From: an uncultured Pirellulaceae bacterium
Lineage (GTDB): Bacteria; Planctomycetota; Planctomycetia; Pirellulales; Pirellulaceae
Length of the DNA stretch: 12,449 nucleotides
NCBI GenBank assembly: GCA_934255105.1
Contig: CAKQNH010000057.1
Location: 1-12,449 of the forward strand
Direction: 5' to 3'
Positions within the stretch are counted from its first letter, which is position 1. The number at the start of each line of letters is the position of its first letter. The notes below the pieces were generated by a model that saw only the letters and a list, made by a program, of their open reading frames with translations, had not been told where the DNA came from and made no database searches. This document shows, one piece after another, positions 9,183-12,449 of this stretch. The translations under genes and the position numbers were made by a program.

Positions 9183-9267
9183 GTGAGTCAATGCGGAAAG
9201 CCCCAAACTGGAGAAAATAGCTCGAAAGAGCTAATGGGGGTGTCAGAAAGACAGGCAAAGCACTCAC
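9183..9267 (+). ncRNA. Candidate structured RNA, three-way junction
   Basis: On the + strand a closing stem, GTGAGT (9183-9188) with ACTCAC (9262-9267), encloses two hairpins. The first is TAGCTC, a GAAA tetraloop, GAGCTA (9218-9233), possibly extended by CCCC (9201-9204) with GGGG (9236-9239). The second is TGTC, loop AGAAA, GACA (9241-9253). The GNRA loop and purine-rich joints (for example GGCAAAG at 9254-9260) are typical of folded RNA and favour the + strand. The stems are short, no known riboswitch class is matched, no terminator follows, and the next gene on the + strand is not in the window. Treat as a hypothesis. Confidence 0.25.
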
Positions 9268-9288
9268 ATTGGCCGGTCAGATGTCGTC

Positions 9289-9325
9289 CTATAACCGGAG
9301 CTGAGTGTCTATAACTGGGGCTGAG
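9289..9325. repeat. Two 17-bp direct repeats, 20-bp period
   Basis: CTATAACCGGAGCTGAG (9289-9305) recurs as CTATAACTGGGGCTGAG (9309-9325), 15 of 17 bases identical, with a 3-base spacer. A second short pair, ATAGGACGGGA at 9373-9383 and 9388-9398, is exact with a 15-base period. Both lie in the non-coding gap. Function unknown. Confidence 0.7.
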
Positions 9326-9465
9326 GGATTGCGGCGGAAGCCTTAGTGGAAGTCTCAGCAAGCGCTATGGAGATAGGACGGGAGAATATAGGACGGGATG
9401 CTCAGGTACCTTCTGCTGCGCGCTGAGTCCGCCCATTCCCCGCTCCTTTGTTCCATGGCGCAGCT

Positions 9466-9765
9466 CTAGCCGGGCGTCGATCCCCAGCGACGGGGCAGGG
9501 TAAAGGAGTAGATCAGTACCACCGCTCCCGAGGCAAGGGCGCTCCACGCGACCCAGTCCTTGGGGCGGAATACCTTGCCACTGCTAACTTGCATGGTGCT
9601 CGGCGGCTGGAACCAACCATTGTTAACCTGCACCACTTCGGGCTGGTCGGAAGCGAACGTAGCACTATCGATCAGCAAGCACTCGACCCCGACGATGATT
9701 AGCATCGCGCCCACTGCAAAAAAGAAAGCTCGCCACACGACAATGCCCCTCCGCAAAGATTCCAT
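9466..9765 (-). CDS. Small two-helix membrane protein of unknown function
   Basis: A 99-residue protein with two predicted membrane segments, about 10-30 (WRAFFFAVGAMLIIVGVECL) and about 72-90 (WSALASGAVVLIYSFTL), separated by a polar stretch of about 40 residues with the motif FQPPSTMQVSSGKVFRPKDW. The charge pattern (Arg near the N-terminus before helix 1, RR after helix 2) predicts both ends in the cytoplasm and the loop outside. The organised hydrophobicity and proline/charge-defined loop argue for a real gene. I recall similar small proteins in planctomycete genomes, but no function is known to me. The ATG at 9763-9765 has no clear ribosome binding site. It stands alone, 112 bp downstream of an LRR lipoprotein gene on the same strand. 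Confidence 0.75.
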   Translation of the reverse strand: MESLRRGIVVWRAFFFAVGAMLIIVGVECLLIDSATFASDQPEVVQVNNGWFQPPSTMQVSSGKVFRPKDWVAWSALASGAVVLIYSFTLPRRWGSTPG

Positions 9766-9842
9766 AGGCCAACGAAACCCCAGCCCACAACTAATGATCG
9801 GGCGTTTGCTAGCATTGACTTGAGAAGAAACTATCGCGCTGC

Positions 9843-9857
9843 CCGCTGGGTGAGCGG
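9843..9857. terminator. Short GC-rich hairpin after the LRR lipoprotein gene
   Basis: CCGCT (9843-9847) and AGCGG (9853-9857) form a perfect 5-bp stem with a 5-base loop, 20 bases past the stop of the LRR lipoprotein gene. There is no T-run after it on the - strand, so it would be a weak or factor-assisted terminator at best. Confidence 0.25.
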
Positions 9858-9877
9858 TGTAACAAATCTGCGCACGG

Positions 9878-11233
9878 CTATTCGACCACTTCCAGCTCCG
9901 GACGGTCGGTCTTCAACTCGTCGACTCCCGAGTACGTAATAGTGCTGTTCCGCACATTTATCCAAGCCAGCTTGGGCAGTCCCTTGAGCTGACTGGCCGC
10001 ATCGTCGTCCAACCGCGTACCAGAAATATTCAACCGTTCGAGATTCTGAAATTTCAATAAGGTTTCCACCGACTTATTGGAGATTTTGGTCCCTTCCAGA
10101 TTGAGGCTAGTGAGCTTTGTCAAATCTCCCATGGCAGCCAAGGCAGCGTCATCGGTTTTTGTTTCCAGCAAATCGAGCGTTACCAGATTCGTCAACTTGC
10201 CGATCTCGGATAACCCCGTTTCGCTGATGAGCCGACATTCGGTTAGCTCAAGATAATTCAGCTTGTCAAAGCCGCTGATGACCTGCATGGCTCGATCGTC
10301 AGTGGATGTCAGCCTCAGCTCCAGCCGCTCGATGTTCTTCAGATCCTTGATCTTCTCGAATCCTTCACCCGTTATATCGCAATCGCGGATCCGAAGTCGC
10401 TTGAGATTCGTCAGCTTGGCTATGTCGGGCATGCAGGCATCGGTAATGCGGGCGGCATCCAACTGCAGTGCCTCCAGCGAGGTCATCGTGCCCAGCACGG
10501 CGATCACCTCGTCGCGAACCTGAGTCGTATTCAGGTTGAGCGACTTGAGTTTTTTCAGATTGGTCAGCTCTGCGATACCATCTTTGGTCACCTTGGCGCG
10601 TTCCAATTGCAGGTCGACTAAGCCGGTCAATTGCCCAATCGGGCCCATGCCCGCGTCGGTCAAGTTCGTGTTGCGCAGGTCCAGCGCCCGCAGTTTTTTG
10701 AGTCCCACCAGCGACTTCATGCCGGCATCTGTGATACCGGTTAGCCGCAGAGATAGAACTTCCAAGTTCGGCAGCTTGCCCACCGACTCAAGAGCCTTGT
10801 CGCTGATGCCCGCCCCGAGCAGGTCGAGGCGTTTGAGGTATTTGAGCGATTCGATGGCCTGGAACCCTTCGTCACCGATACCGGTACCGCCCAGTTTGAG
10901 CGTCTCCAAACTGGGCAGTTTGGCCAGCAGCGGCAACAGTTCGCTGGAGTCGTCGCGACGGTCGATGGCAGCTCCCACGACCGTGCCCGCTTTGTTTTTG
11001 GTCAGGGTAAAGCCAGCCTCGCTCAGTTTCTGTACGGCTGCTGGATCGTCGGCCGCCACGGGAGTCCTATCGGTCTGGGCCGCCTTCTGGGCCGCGACCG
11101 CTGGAGCTTTGGCAACTTCGTTGGGAGAGGACTTATCGGGCTGACAACCGGCCAAGCAGAGCCACCCCAGCGGCAAACAAACCCAAGCAGGCCAGGATTG
11201 AAACGAGGGGATTCGGCGAGATCGATCAGGCAT
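9878..11233 (-). CDS. Leucine-rich-repeat lipoprotein, 14 repeats
   Basis: A 451-residue secreted lipoprotein made almost entirely of LRRs. The N-terminus has basic residues (RSRR), a hydrophobic core and a lipobox LAGC ending at Cys30, so it is probably lipid-anchored. A low-complexity Ala/Pro/Gln linker follows to about residue 65. From about 106 come 14 repeats of 24 residues (one of 25) on the pattern LxxLxxLxLxxTxITDxGMxxLxx, ending near 445 with no further domain. The start is the ATG at 11231-11233: GGAG (11239-11242) sits 5 bases before it, whereas a TTG six codons upstream would place that ribosome binding site inside the gene. Such LRRs form protein-binding solenoids; the partner is unknown. 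It is the second of two LRR lipoprotein genes on this strand, 87 bp after the other. Confidence 0.92.
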   Translation of the reverse strand: MPDRSRRIPSFQSWPAWVCLPLGWLCLAGCQPDKSSPNEVAKAPAVAAQKAAQTDRTPVAADDPAAVQKLSEAGFTLTKNKAGTVVGAAIDRRDDSSELLPLLAKLPSLETLKLGGTGIGDEGFQAIESLKYLKRLDLLGAGISDKALESVGKLPNLEVLSLRLTGITDAGMKSLVGLKKLRALDLRNTNLTDAGMGPIGQLTGLVDLQLERAKVTKDGIAELTNLKKLKSLNLNTTQVRDEVIAVLGTMTSLEALQLDAARITDACMPDIAKLTNLKRLRIRDCDITGEGFEKIKDLKNIERLELRLTSTDDRAMQVISGFDKLNYLELTECRLISETGLSEIGKLTNLVTLDLLETKTDDAALAAMGDLTKLTSLNLEGTKISNKSVETLLKFQNLERLNISGTRLDDDAASQLKGLPKLAWINVRNSTITYSGVDELKTDRPELEVVE

Positions 11234-11320
11234 AACAGCTCCAAACGGCAAACAACAGGCGTAGATATTCCATGCTCAAAGCTATCGTTGTGACTCTAAA
11301 TTGGCAAGTATGCCTAAGGG
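11234..11320 (-). promoter_or_regulatory. Possible weak promoter between the two LRR genes
   Basis: Reading the - strand, TTGCCA is followed 17 bases later by TAGCTT, a poor match to a sigma-70 -10 box, then by the GGAG ribosome binding site. The 87-bp gap is long enough for its own promoter, but read-through from the upstream lipoprotein gene is equally likely. Confidence 0.2.
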
Positions 11321-12148
11321 TTAGTGCTTGTGCGGGTCGCGGTCGTGATGTTGCTGGTCGATATGTACGTGCAGCCTAGGTTTGGCATCAAAGAGTTGCT
11401 GCCAGGCTTGATCGCTGAGTTGGCAGTCGTCCAGATAAAACGAACTCAGTTTGGGTGCCTGAGCCAGCTTCGACAAGGCGGCGTCGGACAAGCTGGGACC
11501 GATTAAGTGCAAGCTGCGGAGCTCGGGTAGTCGGGCGATTTCTGCTACCGCTGCATCGTCGATCTGTTTCCCCCCCAAACGCAATTGCACCAGTTTGGGC
11601 AGCGCGGCCAGGCTGGCGATGCCGCGCGCGGTGATCCGCGATTGTGGCACATTGAGAATGCGCAGTCGGTCCAAACCACTCGCGGCCAGTTGTTCAAAGC
11701 TGCTATCTGCCAAGGGACATTCACGCAGACGCAAATGAGTCAATCCTTTGAGTACTAGAATGGCAGGCAGCGAATCGGCATCCACGCCACCAGCATCGAT
11801 CAGTAGCTGCTCAAGCGAACCTTCTAGCTCTGCCAGTTGGCCGAGTTGTTGGGGAGTGATGGGCTGATCCTCCAGTAGCAGCAAGTCCTGTTTGCCGGCC
11901 AGAATGGCGTCGAATTGAATTTGCCATTCCGCGTCGGCGTCTGTGGCAGCAGTCCGTAGTGGACTGTTTTGCCTGATGGCTTCAGCAGAATCGAGCTCAG
12001 CAACGGGTTGTCGCGGCTGAGCGGCGCTCTCTGGCTGCGGGCTCTGGGGCTGGCAACCCGGCAGAACCACAGCCAGCGCTACGGCCAGCAGGACTAGTCC
12101 AACCAGCCCACGCATTTTCGCAGCGAGACTACTATTTTCACCGCGCAT
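11321..12148 (-). CDS. Leucine-rich-repeat lipoprotein with His-rich tail
   Basis: A 275-residue secreted lipoprotein. The signal peptide GLVGLVLLAVALAVVLPGC has a lipobox ending in Cys (residue 32 from the chosen start), followed by a Gln/Pro/Ser/Ala linker (QPQSPQPESAAQPRQP). About five degenerate 24-residue LRRs occupy roughly 130-255. The last 18 residues contain six His (RLHVHIDQQHHDRDPHKH), which could bind a metal ion; that is inference. The ATG at 12146-12148 shares its A with the TGA stop of the upstream dehydrogenase (TGATG), suggesting translational coupling. An in-frame GTG one codon earlier (12149-12151) is possible. An internal ATG at 12113-12115 would give a shorter, very typical signal peptide starting MRGLVGL and cannot be excluded. 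It is not a simple duplicate of the next LRR gene: length, tail and repeat regularity differ. Confidence 0.88.
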   Translation of the reverse strand: MRGENSSLAAKMRGLVGLVLLAVALAVVLPGCQPQSPQPESAAQPRQPVAELDSAEAIRQNSPLRTAATDADAEWQIQFDAILAGKQDLLLLEDQPITPQQLGQLAELEGSLEQLLIDAGGVDADSLPAILVLKGLTHLRLRECPLADSSFEQLAASGLDRLRILNVPQSRITARGIASLAALPKLVQLRLGGKQIDDAAVAEIARLPELRSLHLIGPSLSDAALSKLAQAPKLSSFYLDDCQLSDQAWQQLFDAKPRLHVHIDQQHHDRDPHKH

Positions 12149-12449
12149 CACGCTTCAGCCACATTGACGTAGACCTTGAGCGCAGAATTATCTTCCACCA
12201 AGAGCCGCATCATTTCAGCAAAGTTATCGAGTCCATCGACGGGGCTAGTAAGAATCCTCTCGACCACGCCAGGATACATTACCTCGCCCATAGCTAGATC
12301 CCGAATGCCTGCTTCGAAATGCTCGCGGTTGGCATTGACCGAGCCCAACAGAAGCTTATTGCCCAACACCCACTCGATATTGATCTTATCCGAAGGGACC
12401 TCTGTCGTGTTCTTACCGCCAGTGATGCTGGTCCACACCAGAGCGCCGT
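12148..12449 (-). CDS. Zinc-type glucose/alcohol dehydrogenase, C-terminal fragment
   Basis: The last 100 or so residues of a medium-chain dehydrogenase; the frame stays open to the window edge, so the 5' part is outside. The visible start (GALVWTSITGGK) resembles the end of the nucleotide-binding fold. NKLLLGSVNANREHFEAGIR is characteristic of the C-terminal region of glucose 1-dehydrogenase-type enzymes (NAD(P)+-dependent oxidation of aldoses), and the VERILTSPVDGLDNFAEM stretch is the usual domain end. The zinc-binding and catalytic residues lie beyond the edge and cannot be checked, so the substrate is uncertain. Its TGA stop overlaps the ATG of the downstream LRR lipoprotein gene by one base. 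A GTG at 12436-12438 is internal, not a real start. Confidence 0.8.
   Translation of the reverse strand, partial: GALVWTSITGGKNTTEVPSDKINIEWVLGNKLLLGSVNANREHFEAGIRDLAMGEVMYPGVVERILTSPVDGLDNFAEMMRLLVEDNSALKVYVNVAEA

Larger units (their letters stand above)
9059..9465. other. 407-bp gap upstream of the LysR-type gene
   Basis: No convincing coding sequence. The part nearest the regulator start contains an AT-rich block (about 9107-9168) in an otherwise GC-rich window; it presumably carries the regulator's promoter, although no clean -35/-10 pair with normal spacing is visible. A weak dyad, TGATA (9123-9127) with TATCA (9141-9145), is the only palindrome noticed there and is too short to call a LysR box. 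A 9-bp inverted pair, CCAGTTTGG (9072-9080) and CCAAACTGG (9203-9211), brackets this block. Beyond it lie a possible structured RNA (9183-9267) and two short direct repeats (9289-9325 and 9373-9398). Confidence 0.6.

Noticed and set aside
9254..9260. Resemblance of the GGCAAAG stretch to the GEMM-I (cyclic-di-GMP) riboswitch core
   Set aside because: The other conserved blocks of that class are absent and no downstream gene lies on the same strand in the window.
9365..9547. A 60-codon - strand frame overlapping the small membrane protein gene
   Set aside because: It overlaps the better-supported frame at 9466-9765, is rich in Gly/Pro/Arg without structure, and has no start signal.
9448..9823. 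Two + strand frames of 84-87 codons opposite the small membrane protein gene
   Set aside because: They are antisense shadows; the - strand frame shows organised membrane segments and these do not.
11231..11251. TTG at 11249-11251 as the start of the long LRR lipoprotein
   Set aside because: A well-placed GGAG precedes the ATG at 11231-11233 and would be inside the gene if the TTG were used.

Overview
The window reads as an ordinary chromosomal segment of a planctomycete, most likely from the Pirellulaceae (Rhodopirellula/Blastopirellula-like). This placement is inferred from three things: 24-residue leucine-rich-repeat (LRR) lipoproteins of a type common there, the small two-membrane-segment protein, and GC-rich palindromic repeats filling nearly every gap between genes. 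No rRNA, tRNA, CRISPR array, integrase or transposase was seen. I found no defence system or other obviously new multi-gene system. The unusual material is in the intergenic DNA.

Layout from left to right. (1) Bases 1-1339, + strand: the 3' part of an NhaC-type Na+/H+ antiporter gene, cut by the window edge. (2) Bases 1340-1700: a dense repeat block between the converging antiporter and gltD genes. It holds a 17-bp tandem array, a roughly 240-bp nested palindrome and four 15-bp tandem units, the last of which contains the gltD stop codon. (3) Bases 1698-7929, - strand: gltD and gltB, the small and large subunits of NADPH-type glutamate synthase, read gltB then gltD, with a 145-bp gap that holds a large hairpin. 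(4) Bases 8057-9058, - strand: a LysR-family regulator just upstream of gltB and in the same direction, separated from it by another large inverted repeat. (5) Bases 9059-9465: a 407-bp gap with an AT-rich block and a possible small structured RNA. (6) Bases 9466-9765, - strand: a small two-helix membrane protein. (7) Bases 9878-12449, - strand: two LRR lipoprotein genes behind the 3' end of a zinc-type sugar/alcohol dehydrogenase gene. The dehydrogenase stop and the first lipoprotein start overlap by one base.

Functionally, gltB and gltD form the GOGAT half of ammonium assimilation (glutamine + 2-oxoglutarate + NADPH giving two glutamate). The LysR protein is a natural candidate for their regulator, by analogy with GltC of Bacillus, but this rests on position only. 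All genes except the antiporter lie on the - strand. The repeat-derived hairpins sit at gene ends, where they could act as terminators or mRNA-stabilising structures.
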